A stretch of DNA of 64,000 nucleotides, taken from contig NZ_SUPW01000009.1 in NCBI RefSeq assembly GCF_013337285.1, positions 62,001-126,000 of the forward strand, written 5' to 3'. This document shows positions 44,981 through 54,244 of the stretch, piece by piece. Numbering within the stretch: the first letter of the stretch is position 1; each line of letters begins with the position of its first letter. The DNA is from Agrobacterium tumefaciens. GTDB lineage: Bacteria; Pseudomonadota; Alphaproteobacteria; Rhizobiales; Rhizobiaceae. Position numbers and translations under genes: made by a program. The notes under the pieces are model-generated. The model ran no database searches, had not been told where the DNA came from, and saw only the letters and a list, made by a program, of their open reading frames with translations.

Positions 44981-45907
44981 GTGTTGAACGAAGGATCCGA
45001 TGCGCTCAGAAGAATGGCCACGTCCTTTATCGTCAGGCTGCGCTCCGGCGCGGCCACGGTTGAGGATACGGAGGCGCTCCGCCACTGGCGCAGCCTCAGC
45101 GCCGATCACGAACGCGCCTTCATCGAGGCGTCGGCGCTCTGGCGCGATCTTGGCCCGGCCCTGCAAGCGCAGACGCAGACCCGCGTCAAAGCCACATCCA
45201 GACGATCCTTTCTGGTGGGCGGCAGCCTTGCCGCCGGCCTTGCCGGCATTGCCGTCGCGCTGCCGGAACTCGGTTACCTGCCCTCCATCGGCGCAATGCT
45301 CGCGGATTTTTCAACTGGTGTCGGCGAGCAGCAGAATGTCAGCCTGCCGGATGGATCGACCGCCTTTCTCGATGGCGGCTCCGCCCTGTCGCTGGAGCGC
45401 GGTGAACGGCAGTTCGATCTCACGGCAGGTGCAGCGGTTTTCACCGTCCAGCAGGCGGCGAATATTCCTTTTGTGGTCAAAGCCGGCAATGGTCGTGTGC
45501 AGACCTCTGGCGGCACGTTCAGCGTCACCCACAATGCCAGCGGCGTGACGGTGGAATGCCTGTCCGGCCCGCTCAGCGTGCACTGTCTCGGCGATGCGCA
45601 GTTGCTTCCCGGAGAGGCAATCGTCTATTCGGACGCTGGCCTTGGGGAAAAATCGGCAATCGACCTCGAGACGGCATCGGCATGGCGTGAAGGCATGCTG
45701 GTCTTCAACAATCGTCCGCTGGAAGACATCGTCGCGAGCCTGAACCGCCACCGGCGCGGCAGGATCATCATTACCCGTCAAAGCCTGCGCTCCCTGCACG
45801 TCTCCGGCGTCTTTCAGCTCAACCGGCCGCAGGACATTATCGCCCACCTTGAAGAAACCCTGCATCTTCATGCGGTCGGCGCGGGCGGAATACTGCTCCT
45901 CGTCTGA
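44981..45907 (+). CDS. FecR family sigma-factor regulator
   Basis: A 308-residue inner-membrane regulator with a GTG start (TTG 44984 alternative). Residues about 1-55 form the cytoplasmic DUF4880 segment (DTEALRHWRSLSADHERAF). RRSFLVGGSLAAGLAGIAVA near 69-88 is the single membrane span. The periplasmic FecR domain follows (GEQQNVSLPDGSTAFLDGGS) and a C-terminal STN-like domain at about 240-305 (FNNRPLEDIVASLNRHRRGR). It relays receptor state to the sigma factor encoded 86 bases upstream. The span carries an RR pair, a twin-arginine-like feature seen in some FecR proteins. Confidence 0.92.
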   Translation: MLNEGSDALRRMATSFIVRLRSGAATVEDTEALRHWRSLSADHERAFIEASALWRDLGPALQAQTQTRVKATSRRSFLVGGSLAAGLAGIAVALPELGYLPSIGAMLADFSTGVGEQQNVSLPDGSTAFLDGGSALSLERGERQFDLTAGAAVFTVQQAANIPFVVKAGNGRVQTSGGTFSVTHNASGVTVECLSGPLSVHCLGDAQLLPGEAIVYSDAGLGEKSAIDLETASAWREGMLVFNNRPLEDIVASLNRHRRGRIIITRQSLRSLHVSGVFQLNRPQDIIAHLEETLHLHAVGAGGILLLV

Positions 45908-46054
45908 ACCTTTTCGAACCGGCGACAGCGCTGGATTCCGGACGATCCGAAAATATTACAAAAAAACTCCACAAATCTTTTCGGGTTCATGCGCCTCGGT
46001 CGTCTTCCCTATCAGAGGCCACAGCAAGGCGGCGAAATGGAAGGGAATACGGGG

Positions 46055-49000
46055 ATGACTTTATTGGCGACGGGACATAAATCCGGTGGTCGCGAACGGC
46101 GTTTGAGGCTTGCAGCATTCTGCGCATCACTGGCCTGCTCCGTATCCTTGGTTGCCCATACCCAGGCCGTTGCGCAGGAGCTGCGCCAGTTTTCCATTCC
46201 CGCCGGGTCCCTCGATGTGGCGCTGACGCGCTTTGGCGCCGCAAGCGGTATCCAGATTTTCTACGACGCCTCGCTGACACGCGGGCTCAAGACCTCCGGC
46301 GCGGCCGGCTCCCTGCCGCCGCGGGAAGCACTCGGCAAGCTGCTTGACGGCACCGGCCTCAGCTTCCGCTTCACCGCGCCCGATCGCGTGACGGTTTCCA
46401 ACGCCTCACAGGCACCGGAAGCAACCTCTGCGGATGGCTCGCTCATTCTCGAAACAATCACCGTCACCGGCAAGTCAGGACGATATGGCAGCCCGGACGC
46501 ACCTTATAGCAACGATGCCCCGACCGCCTTCATTTCGGGCGAGGATATCGAGCGCTTCCGCGGCTCAAGCCCAGCCGACATGTTTCGTGGCACGGCCGGC
46601 GTCATGTCCGGCGAAGCGCGAAACGGCGCCGGCGCCATCGACGTCAATATTCGCGGCATGCAGGGAATGGGCCGCGTCGCCACGACGATCGACGGCGCGG
46701 AAAATTCCGTGACGGTCTATCAGGGTTATCAGGGCGTCTCGAACCGCACCTATGTCGATCCCGATTTCATCGCCGGTGTCGACATTACCAAGGGAGCCGA
46801 TGCCGCTTCCTTCGGCAATGCCGGATCGGTGGCGATGCGAACGGTCGGCGCCGACGATATCGTCAAGCCGGGCGAAAAATGGGGGCTAAAGGTCAAAGGC
46901 GGCTTCGGCACCAATTCATCAAGCCCGACGGAAGGGGCATTGAGCGGCTATAGCTATCAGTCTGGCGCAGGCACCGCGACCCCGTCCGCCGATGGCATGG
47001 ACAGGCCAGCCTTCCTGAAGCCGACGACCGGTTCCGGCAGCGTCATCGGCGCTTACAAGGGCGAGGACATTGATGTCGTCGCCGGATATGCGCATCGCCG
47101 TCAGGGCAATTATCACGCCGGCAGCCATGGTCCTGTCGCATCCCCGAAAAACATCGGCGACACGAAATATTGGGGCGGCACTCTGCCCAACACGATGATC
47201 AATGAAGGCCTGGTCAACTATCGCGGCGGCGAGGAAGTCCTCAATACCGAGCTGGAAACGCAATCGCTTCTGGCGAAGGTCACGGCGCGTCTATCAGACG
47301 ACCAGACATTCCAGATCGGTTACATGGGATATAGAAGCGAGGCCGGAGACAGGCTTGCCTCGCGGCTGACCTCGAATACCGGACAGGCGCAGCAGCAGGA
47401 ACAGACCGTCAGCACCAGCCTCGATACATTTACCGCCAGATACAACTGGAACCCCGAGGACAATGACCTCATCGACTTCAAGTCGAATTTCTATTTCAAC
47501 CATCTCGAAGTCCGCAACCCCGTGCGCGGCGGGCGTGGCCTGACGCCGGAGAAGATCGGCCTGCCATCAGGCTTCCGGGTGGGCACCGATACCAATATGT
47601 GGGGAGTGGAGATTACCAACCGCTCGCAATTCAGCCTGGATTACGGCGATTTCGACCTGAATTACGGATTTTCCTACCGCGCCGAAGACACCAAGGGCAG
47701 CGACCACACGGCCGTTCTGGAGGGCTGGCTGACACCGCGCGACGCCATCCGCCATGAAGGTGCAGCCTTTGCCAAGGCAGCTTACAAGCCGGTGGACTGG
47801 CTCACGCTTAATGGCGGCCTGCGATATTCCCATTATTGGGTCGAAGACAGGTTCGATCCCTATGAGCGTTACCAGGTGCAGGGTAAGCCGGTTGGCCTGA
47901 AAGTGGATGACGGCGGGTTCAGCCCGTCTGCCGGAGTGACGCTGGAACCGTTCGACAACACCCAGTTCTACGTCAATTATTCGAATACGCTGCGCTCGCC
48001 ATCCATCATTGAATCTGTCTCGGCCTTCAACAGTGTTATCGCAAATTCGGGTGTCCTGCCGGAACGCTCCAGCAACTGGGAAATCGGCACCAACATCATT
48101 CGCGACGGCATCTTCTCCGACGATGACACCGCCATGATCAAGTTCGGTTATTTCAACTGGGATGTGAAGAATTACATCTCGCGCACCGTCGTGACCGAAC
48201 CGCAGCTGACGCTGAATATCGGCAATATTCCGCGCGCCAAATTTTCCGGTCTCGAACTTTCCGGCCGCTACACCAATGGCGGATTTTCGGCCGATCTTTC
48301 TGCCAACTACTTCCTGAATGTCGAATATTGCCGCACGACGCAGACCTGCGATAGCAAGTCTCTCTATGGCGACTATGCGACGAACCATGTTCAGCCGGAA
48401 TATACGGTCGACCTGACGCTTTCGCAGAAATTTCTCGAGGACCGGCTGACGGTCGGGGGCCGCATCTCCTATGTCGGCCCGCGCGCCATCGGTCACGGCG
48501 ACGTCACCGCGCAGGGCGCGTCGGAATTCATCGCGCTTGTCGACTGGGAGCCCTATACGCTGGTCGATCTGTTTACCGAATACAAGATCAACGACAACAT
48601 GACGGCGAGCCTGCGGGTGGAGAACCTGTTCGACCGTTTTTATGTCGATCCGCTCGGCCTCGTCACGCAGCCCGGTCCCGGCCGCACCATTTATGCCAGC
48701 CTTACCGCGACGATCGGCGGCGGCGAGGCCCTGCCCGGCCTTTCCCCCTTCAGCAGCCCGACGGACGCTTCCTTCGTGCGTGACTGGACCGGCTTCCATG
48801 TGGGTGCCCATGCCGGCGGTGATTTCCTGAATTTTGCGGGAAATACGACCTCGCTGGATGGCACATTCAACGGCGCGGCCGCACGGGAATCTGCTGATTT
48901 CAACCTGCGGGGCGGCGCATTCGGATTACAGGCCGGTTATGACCGGCAGCTGGAAAACGGCGTCGTCGTCGGCGTCGAGGCAGATTACACCAAGACCTAT

Positions 49001-49642
49001 CTTCGTGGCATCGAAAAGTTCGGTTCCACCGATCCGGTGCTGGCGAAGAGCGGCCACCTGGACGCAACGACCAGCTACGATATCGACTGGACGGCCGGCC
49101 TGCGGGCGAAGCTCGGTTACGCCGTGAATGACAGGCTGCTCGTTTACTCCACCGCCGGCCTGGCGCTGGCGAAAGAAACCCAGTGGCGCGACCAGTATAT
49201 TTCAGACGGCGCGAGCGCGACCAATCCTCTCGGCTCTGAAACGACGGCATTCTTCGTGGAGAAGGCTTCCGGAACACGTGCCGGCTTCACCGTCGGTCTC
49301 GGTGCGGAATATGCGTTGAACGACAATTGGTCGATCCGTGCGGATTACAGCTACAGCCATTTCCGCGCCAAATCGTTCAAGTTCAAGAACGCCCGTGCCG
49401 GCACCGGCAAAGACTATCGCACCAGCGAACAGACCGGCACCGAGATGGTCGATCCCGGCTTGAAGAATGATCCGAACATGGCCTGGCTTTGCGATTCCAT
49501 GCCGGAAATCTGCGAGCCCTATGAATCACCGATCTACGAATATGTAGACCATGTCGGGACATCCGGAATTGTAAACGGTCGCAACGCCTCGAACTCGTTG
49601 AACCTGCATGCCATCAAGGTCGGGTTGAACTATCGCTTCTGA
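46055..49642 (+). CDS. TonB-dependent receptor (heme-type) with C-terminal Omp25-like barrel fusion
   Basis: A 1195-residue outer-membrane protein. ATG 46055 has AAGGGA 8 bases upstream; 46037 and 45989 are alternatives. After the signal (cleavage near AVAQ) comes an STN signalling domain (LRQFSIPAGSLDVALTRFGA), a HasR-like plug (MQGMGRVATTIDGAENSVTV; GYQGVSNRTYVDPDFI) and a 22-strand barrel ending near LRVENLFDRFYVDPLGLVTQ. From about residue 908 a second barrel follows (DWTGFHVGAHAGGDFL, GLQAGYDRQLENGVVVGVEA, terminal IKVGLNYRF), the pattern of rhizobial/Brucella Omp25-31 proteins. The frame is continuous. Likely heme or siderophore uptake plus transcriptional signalling. Confidence 0.9.
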   Translation: MTLLATGHKSGGRERRLRLAAFCASLACSVSLVAHTQAVAQELRQFSIPAGSLDVALTRFGAASGIQIFYDASLTRGLKTSGAAGSLPPREALGKLLDGTGLSFRFTAPDRVTVSNASQAPEATSADGSLILETITVTGKSGRYGSPDAPYSNDAPTAFISGEDIERFRGSSPADMFRGTAGVMSGEARNGAGAIDVNIRGMQGMGRVATTIDGAENSVTVYQGYQGVSNRTYVDPDFIAGVDITKGADAASFGNAGSVAMRTVGADDIVKPGEKWGLKVKGGFGTNSSSPTEGALSGYSYQSGAGTATPSADGMDRPAFLKPTTGSGSVIGAYKGEDIDVVAGYAHRRQGNYHAGSHGPVASPKNIGDTKYWGGTLPNTMINEGLVNYRGGEEVLNTELETQSLLAKVTARLSDDQTFQIGYMGYRSEAGDRLASRLTSNTGQAQQQEQTVSTSLDTFTARYNWNPEDNDLIDFKSNFYFNHLEVRNPVRGGRGLTPEKIGLPSGFRVGTDTNMWGVEITNRSQFSLDYGDFDLNYGFSYRAEDTKGSDHTAVLEGWLTPRDAIRHEGAAFAKAAYKPVDWLTLNGGLRYSHYWVEDRFDPYERYQVQGKPVGLKVDDGGFSPSAGVTLEPFDNTQFYVNYSNTLRSPSIIESVSAFNSVIANSGVLPERSSNWEIGTNIIRDGIFSDDDTAMIKFGYFNWDVKNYISRTVVTEPQLTLNIGNIPRAKFSGLELSGRYTNGGFSADLSANYFLNVEYCRTTQTCDSKSLYGDYATNHVQPEYTVDLTLSQKFLEDRLTVGGRISYVGPRAIGHGDVTAQGASEFIALVDWEPYTLVDLFTEYKINDNMTASLRVENLFDRFYVDPLGLVTQPGPGRTIYASLTATIGGGEALPGLSPFSSPTDASFVRDWTGFHVGAHAGGDFLNFAGNTTSLDGTFNGAAARESADFNLRGGAFGLQAGYDRQLENGVVVGVEADYTKTYLRGIEKFGSTDPVLAKSGHLDATTSYDIDWTAGLRAKLGYAVNDRLLVYSTAGLALAKETQWRDQYISDGASATNPLGSETTAFFVEKASGTRAGFTVGLGAEYALNDNWSIRADYSYSHFRAKSFKFKNARAGTGKDYRTSEQTGTEMVDPGLKNDPNMAWLCDSMPEICEPYESPIYEYVDHVGTSGIVNGRNASNSLNLHAIKVGLNYRF

Positions 49643-49664
49643 GGAACCTCTCCTCAAACTTTCT

Positions 49665-49691
49665 AGCCGTGCGCCTGCCTGCCGCGCGGCT
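49665..49691. terminator. Hairpin between receptor and lipoprotein genes
   Basis: AGCCGTGCG (49665-49673) pairs with CGCGCGGCT (49683-49691), one G-T wobble, in the 68-base gap between convergent stops. Candidate bidirectional terminator. Confidence 0.45.
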
Positions 49692-49710
49692 CACAGAAAC
49701 ATAAGGTCGC

Positions 49711-50124
49711 TCAGGAAGCCGGACGATTGAGAATGGTTTCGCAACTCGCCGGATTGCCGATGATCTCGCTCGTTTTGATGATGGAGCCGGCATCCGCAGT
49801 GATCTTGATGATGCAATCGCGGCGGTGTTCCTTGATTTTCATACCCTCGGTCTGCGTCATCTGGGTCTGTCCATCCACGGACTTGTATTCACGCCGGTTG
49901 CTCAGCCCGGCATAGGTCTCCACGTCAACCTTCAGCCAGTAGGATTCGGTTGCGCCCTTTTCGATAACCACCTTGTTGGGGCGACCAAGCCTGGCAATGG
50001 CCGCGTCCTGCGGCTGCCCCACGAAGGCTGCGACCGTGCGGGAAATATCGGTTTCTCCGGTTGAGGTGCAGGCGGTGACAATCATCAGCGCAGCCGCCAG
50101 ACATCCGGTTTCAATCCATCTCAT
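49711..50124 (-). CDS. Small lipoprotein, function unknown
   Basis: A 137-residue protein from ATG 50124 (GAGGGG 10 bases upstream; a TTG at 50130 is possible). The N-terminal hydrophobic segment ends in a lipobox-like VTACTS, so it is likely a lipid-anchored envelope protein. Mature residues include FVGQPQDAAIARLGRPNKVV, a SmpA/OmlA-like turn often seen in small BamE-fold lipoproteins, and later cysteines DCIIKI and PASCETI. Fold assignment is tentative. No partner gene is obvious. Confidence 0.78.
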   Translation of the reverse strand: MRWIETGCLAAALMIVTACTSTGETDISRTVAAFVGQPQDAAIARLGRPNKVVIEKGATESYWLKVDVETYAGLSNRREYKSVDGQTQMTQTEGMKIKEHRRDCIIKITADAGSIIKTSEIIGNPASCETILNRPAS

Positions 50125-50272
50125 TTTCAATCGTCCCCTCGCAAAATATCGCCAGCCGCATAGGTTGCCTACTGCCGCTGCGGCGCAAATCTAGGGTCAA
50201 TGATTTTATGCTGAAAGGAGGGCGGACCGAAATCCCGATCAACTTGTTATGATCGACGGGCGTCAAGCGCCT

Positions 50273-51202
50273 CTATCTGTTGCGGAACACGGTGCAAGGG
50301 ACGCCTGCCTGCCGGATCTCTCCGCAGAGCCTGTTGGCTTCGGCGCGGGTCTCACGGCCGATGCGGGCGGCATAACGCGGGCGCGAGCCGAAATTCCCGC
50401 CTCTTTGCCTGATGATAAGGGCACGTTCCGCATTGAGGGGTTCCGACAATCCGCCAATCGCGCGGGTAAACAGCCGGTTCGCCACCGCCGGATTGTAGTG
50501 CGCCGCAAGCTGCACACCCCAGGGCGCCCAGTCGGCCGAGGAGATGAGAACGGGATCGTTCATGGTGCGGGTGTCGGCCAGACGCAGGCAGGCGTCGAGG
50601 AAGGAGCGGCCGTCATCCAGCGCCGGGGCGGCCTTTTCCGGCGGGTTGTCTTTCCAGTTCTCGACAGGATATCCGGTGATGGCAAACACGTAATCGCGGG
50701 TTTCCATCGGCAGGCGGCCGGTGGCGATGAATGTCCGCAACCCCGCCTCGCCGGCATTATAGGCCGCGGCGGCAAGACCGAAATTGCCGAATTGACCATT
50801 CAGCTCGGAGAGATAACGCGACGACGCCTCAAGCGCGGCAATGATGTTGAAACTGTCCTCGAGACCACGCAGCCTTGCCGTTCCGGGCATGAACTGGGCG
50901 ATACCCTCGGCCCCTTTCGGGCTGACCGCATCGGCGCGGAACAGGCTTTCGCGCCAGATGAGCCGGGCGAAATAATCCGGTGGCACGGCGTAACGTCCGG
51001 CCAAAACCTCGATGGCATGACACAGATCGCTATTGTAGCTGCCCACCCGAATGCACAGTTCCGGCGCAACGGCATGGCTATAGGCACAGGCGTTTTTCCC
51101 CGCTGCCGGCTCTTCAGCCCGGGCGGCACCGCCGGCTGTCACCAGCAGGCAGAAGACGAGAACGACACGGCCTGTCCATATCCCTGCCCATATACGTGCC
51201 AA
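50273..51202 (-). CDS. Lytic transglycosylase (SLT domain)
   Basis: A 309-residue exported enzyme. No ATG fits; TTG 51202 has GGGG 8 bases upstream. A signal peptide spans about 1-28 (VVLVFCLLVTAGGAARA). The SLT fold starts at about residue 62, with the catalytic Glu85 in LIWRESLFRADAVSPKGAEG, the IAQFMPGTA motif and GLAAAAYNAGEAGL. It cleaves peptidoglycan glycan strands to anhydromuropeptides, the molecules AmpR ultimately senses, although no direct link to the ampC locus is shown. The C-terminal 100 residues contain a paired Cys and an SPOR-like sequence, which is tentative. Confidence 0.9.
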   Translation of the reverse strand: MARIWAGIWTGRVVLVFCLLVTAGGAARAEEPAAGKNACAYSHAVAPELCIRVGSYNSDLCHAIEVLAGRYAVPPDYFARLIWRESLFRADAVSPKGAEGIAQFMPGTARLRGLEDSFNIIAALEASSRYLSELNGQFGNFGLAAAAYNAGEAGLRTFIATGRLPMETRDYVFAITGYPVENWKDNPPEKAAPALDDGRSFLDACLRLADTRTMNDPVLISSADWAPWGVQLAAHYNPAVANRLFTRAIGGLSEPLNAERALIIRQRGGNFGSRPRYAARIGRETRAEANRLCGEIRQAGVPCTVFRNR

Positions 51203-51348
51203 GCAAACGACCCCACACTTTCAGACGCAAAGCACCGATTATCGGCAATCGCGAAAATATGCCCCGACCTTCGGTCCTGTTCAATGGTCGTTTCGGTTTC
51301 GCGCTGCCGATGTGCATCCGCGCTATCAAAAGGCTCGGCGTAAAACAT

Positions 51349-51377
51349 CCAGCCGGCCCGATTGCCGGACCGGCTGG
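51349..51377 (-). terminator. Intrinsic terminator after the chemotaxis receptor gene
   Basis: CCAGCCGG (51349-51356) and CCGGCTGG (51370-51377) form a perfect 8-bp stem. Reading leftward it is followed by ATGTTTTACG, giving a short T run. It lies 33 bases past the receptor stop at 51411. Confidence 0.65.
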
Positions 51378-51410
51378 ACTTGTCATTTACCCGCTCTGGC
51401 GAGAAGCCGT

Positions 51411-53195
51411 CTAGAACTCCTGCCATTCATCGTGATTGAGGGCAACCGCAACAGAACCACGCGCCGCAACGGACCGGGATACCGGACGGCGCGATTGAGC
51501 CGGCGCCGGCCGCATCTCCGGGCTGCTTCGTGAGGAAGATGCCGAACGCGGAGCCTCATCGAACCTGAATTGCCCCAGAAGCTCGAACAAGGCCGTTGCT
51601 TCCCGCGCAAGGCTGTGGCTGGCGGCAGTCTGCTCCTCCACCATCGCAGCGTTCTGCTGTGTGCCCTGATCGACGGTATTGACCGCCTGATTGATTTCGG
51701 CAAGTGCGGTGGACTGTTCACGGGCGGCTTCGACAATCGCCACGACATTGCTGTTGATATCACGAACCTGCGCCGCGATTTCCTGCAGCGCCGATCCCGC
51801 TTTGGTAACCAGACCGACGCCGTTTTCCACCTGCGAGCCGGACGCGTTGATCAGGCTCTTGATTTCCTTCGCAGCCGTTGCCGAGCGCTGCGCCAGCTCG
51901 CGCACTTCCTGCGCGACGACTGCAAAACCCTTGCCCGCTTCACCTGCACGCGCCGCTTCCACGCCGGCATTCAGCGCAAGCAGATTGGTCTGGAAGGCGA
52001 TCTCGTCGATCACGCCGATAATGTTGGAAATCTCGCGCGATGATTTTTCTATCTGATCCATGGCGCCGATCGCATCGCGCACCACCTGGCCCGAATGTTC
52101 GGCATGGTCGCGGGCCCGGGCGACGATCGTGCCGGCCTCTTCGGCCCGGCGGCTGGAATCGTTGACGGCGGTGGTGATCTCCTCCAGCGCCGCGGCAGTC
52201 TCCTCGATAGAGGCGGCCTGCTGTTCCGTGCGTTTGGCAAGATCATCGGCGGCGGAGCGTATCTCGTTGGAGCCCGAGGATATCGCGCCGGCATTTTCAG
52301 ATACCAGCGTCATCGCTCTCTTCAGCTTTTCCGAGGCTGCGTTGAAATCCGTCCGCAATCTCTCAAGCGAGGGGATGAATGGCTTGTCGATGCTCTGCGA
52401 CAGATCGCCATCAGCCAGGTCTGTAAGACACTGCGCGAGCTTTTCGACATTTTCGACACGACCGGTCACGTCGGTCGCAAATTTGACGACCTTGAACACC
52501 TTGCCGTTCAGATCGAAGATCGGATTATAGGAGGCCTGAATGAAGACCTTGCGGCCCCCCTTGCCGAGCCGCATAAATTCATCCGCCACGAGATCACCGC
52601 CGCCGAGCCTTTCCCAGAACTGCTCATACTGCGTCGACTGCGTATAGGCCGGTTCGCAGAACATCGAATGATGCCTGCCCTGCACTTCCGCCAGCGAATA
52701 ACCGAGCGCCGCCAGAAAATTCTCGTTGGCCGTCAGGACATCACCATCAGGTGAAAATTCGATGATGGCCTGCGCCCGCGACAGGGCGTCGATCTTGCCC
52801 GCATCTTCCGCCGCCTTCAGCTTGCGCCCGGTGATATCGGTAGCGATCTTGATCACCTTCACCGGCTTGCCGCGGCGAAACACCGGATTATAGGAGGCCT
52901 CGATCCAGACTTCCCGACCGCCCTTGCCGAGGCGCTTATATTGCTGCTGGTCGAACTGACCGGCGGAAAGTTTCGCCCAGAAGATCTTGTAGTCCTGCGA
53001 AGACACAAGCGCGGGCTCGACGAACATGCTGTGATGCCTGCCGACGATTTCCGCAAGCTCATAACCGAGCGCACGACAGAAATTCTCGTTGGCGGTAAGA
53101 ATTTTCCCGGAAAGGTCAAATTCTATGATGGCCTGGGATTTAGAAAGCGCGGCAAGAACCGCGAAAGCATTGGCACCACGATCAAGAAAACTCAC
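51411..53195 (-). CDS. Soluble methyl-accepting chemotaxis protein with two PAS domains
   Basis: A 594-residue receptor. GTG 53195 follows GGAGG by 7 bases and begins [20 protein letters not shown]. Tandem PAS domains occupy about 20-130 and 140-255, each with a similar core ([40 protein letters not shown]) and a GRHHSMF motif, which may bind flavin or heme. There is no membrane helix. The signalling domain has the hairpin tip [20 protein letters not shown] followed by [17 protein letters not shown]. The protein ends EWQEF, matching the xWxxF CheR/CheB tether. Likely a cytoplasmic energy or redox taxis receptor. Confidence 0.93.
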   Translation of the reverse strand: MSFLDRGANAFAVLAALSKSQAIIEFDLSGKILTANENFCRALGYELAEIVGRHHSMFVEPALVSSQDYKIFWAKLSAGQFDQQQYKRLGKGGREVWIEASYNPVFRRGKPVKVIKIATDITGRKLKAAEDAGKIDALSRAQAIIEFSPDGDVLTANENFLAALGYSLAEVQGRHHSMFCEPAYTQSTQYEQFWERLGGGDLVADEFMRLGKGGRKVFIQASYNPIFDLNGKVFKVVKFATDVTGRVENVEKLAQCLTDLADGDLSQSIDKPFIPSLERLRTDFNAASEKLKRAMTLVSENAGAISSGSNEIRSAADDLAKRTEQQAASIEETAAALEEITTAVNDSSRRAEEAGTIVARARDHAEHSGQVVRDAIGAMDQIEKSSREISNIIGVIDEIAFQTNLLALNAGVEAARAGEAGKGFAVVAQEVRELAQRSATAAKEIKSLINASGSQVENGVGLVTKAGSALQEIAAQVRDINSNVVAIVEAAREQSTALAEINQAVNTVDQGTQQNAAMVEEQTAASHSLAREATALFELLGQFRFDEAPRSASSSRSSPEMRPAPAQSRRPVSRSVAARGSVAVALNHDEWQEF

Positions 53196-53494
53196 GCGCG
53201 ATCCTCCGATGGCAGACAAATGATTCTCTATTACAATCATTCAATAATATTACTGTTACAATATTAAATAATATTTAAGAATAAGGTTTATGTTCCATCA
53301 CGCAGACTACAAAATTCATGCCGAATTTAAACTCTCCACCGTTTCTTTCCTTAGCCGCATCCGCTCACACCAAGGCCATGGGACCGTTGTAACAAGGACG
53401 TATTATTGCTGTTTATACTCTGCGCATCAGACGAATCGGATATGGCTGTCCTTCGCCGATACGTTGCGGCTTGCCACTTTTTTCGGGAGAACCC
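53196..53494. promoter_or_regulatory. Divergent AT-rich intergenic region of the chemotaxis receptor gene
   Basis: This 299-base stretch contains no gene I can support. It is strongly AT-rich at about 53220-53285, with repeated TAATATT/AATATTA motifs, and should carry the promoters of the leftward receptor and rightward methyltransferase genes. No defined operator was recognised. Confidence 0.4.
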
Positions 53495-54085
53495 ATGATT
53501 GACGTTGCAACCGCGCTCGCCGTATGGGCCTATATTGCCGGTTTTCTATTTTTGACGGCGCGGCTGGCGAAGCAGACGGGAGAACCGATCTGGCTTTTCG
53601 CAAAAGGCCGTGAGCGACAGGCTGTTCCCGCCATGCTCTTTCGCCTCGCTTTTCTCCTTGGCGCTCTGCTGCCGCTCATCACCCTGTGGCTGGAGCCGCA
53701 AAATCCGGTCTGGCTTCTGAACCGCAGCGATCTTGGCGCCGCAATCCGGATTGGCGGCATGGTAATGGTGCTGGCCGGCGGCCTCATCGCGCTTTATGCG
53801 CAGAACCATATGGGCAGGTCATGGCGCATCGGCGCGGCCGAGGGTCATCTTGGCGCAATCGTCGATACCGGTCCTTTCGGCCGTTCCAGAAATCCGGTCT
53901 TTGTCGGTCAGATCGTGTTGTTTGCCGGGCTGGTGCTGGTGTTTCCATCGCCTCTACAGCTTGTTGTCGCCATCGCTCTTGTCATCGCCGTGTCGCTGCA
54001 GGTGACTATTGAAGAACGTGTGCTGACGAAAGAGCTTGGTCCGGCATATGACGCCTATCGGCGCCGGGTGCGGCGCTGGCTTTGA
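53495..54085 (+). CDS. Isoprenylcysteine carboxyl methyltransferase (ICMT/PEMT-like) family membrane protein
   Basis: A 196-residue protein from ATG 53495 (GGGAGAACCC upstream). Four or five hydrophobic segments are present, and the C-terminal signature of this membrane methyltransferase family is clear: DTGPFGRSRNPVFVGQ followed at the end by EERVLTKELGPAYDAYRRRV. Members use SAM to methylate lipid or prenyl-type substrates in the membrane. The bacterial substrate is unknown. It stands alone, followed by a hairpin-rich spacer. Confidence 0.86.
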   Translation: MIDVATALAVWAYIAGFLFLTARLAKQTGEPIWLFAKGRERQAVPAMLFRLAFLLGALLPLITLWLEPQNPVWLLNRSDLGAAIRIGGMVMVLAGGLIALYAQNHMGRSWRIGAAEGHLGAIVDTGPFGRSRNPVFVGQIVLFAGLVLVFPSPLQLVVAIALVIAVSLQVTIEERVLTKELGPAYDAYRRRVRRWL

Positions 54086-54163
54086 CGATAGTCAAACCTG
54101 AGCCGTGGCGCGGCCTTCAACTTTTTCGGAACATTCATCCGCCGCAGGCATTTTATGCCGAAT

Positions 54164-54213
54164 GGGGGGGGGCCGGCCATGGGCCGGCGAATTTCCTTGC
54201 CTGTTCAGGCAAG
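54164..54213 (+). repeat. G9 tract followed by two tandem hairpins
   Basis: A run of nine G (54164-54172) leads into GCCGGCC-ATG-GGCCGGC (54172-54188), then CTTGCCTG-TT-CAGGCAAG (54196-54213). Both stems are perfect. The block lies between the methyltransferase stop and the VOC start and may end or stabilise transcripts. The G tract could vary in length by slippage. Confidence 0.5.
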
Positions 54214-54244
54214 ATGACGAGTTCCAACCTGGAGGAGCAAGCAG

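Noticed and set aside
48700-48790. Frameshift or missed stop separating two genes in the TonB receptor
   Set aside because: The frame is continuous with normal codons across the linker and no start site with a ribosome-binding sequence precedes the second barrel, so a true fusion is preferred.
47567-48811. 414-codon reverse open frame inside the TonB receptor
   Set aside because: Lies within a receptor with continuous domain motifs; no ribosome-binding site or family signal.
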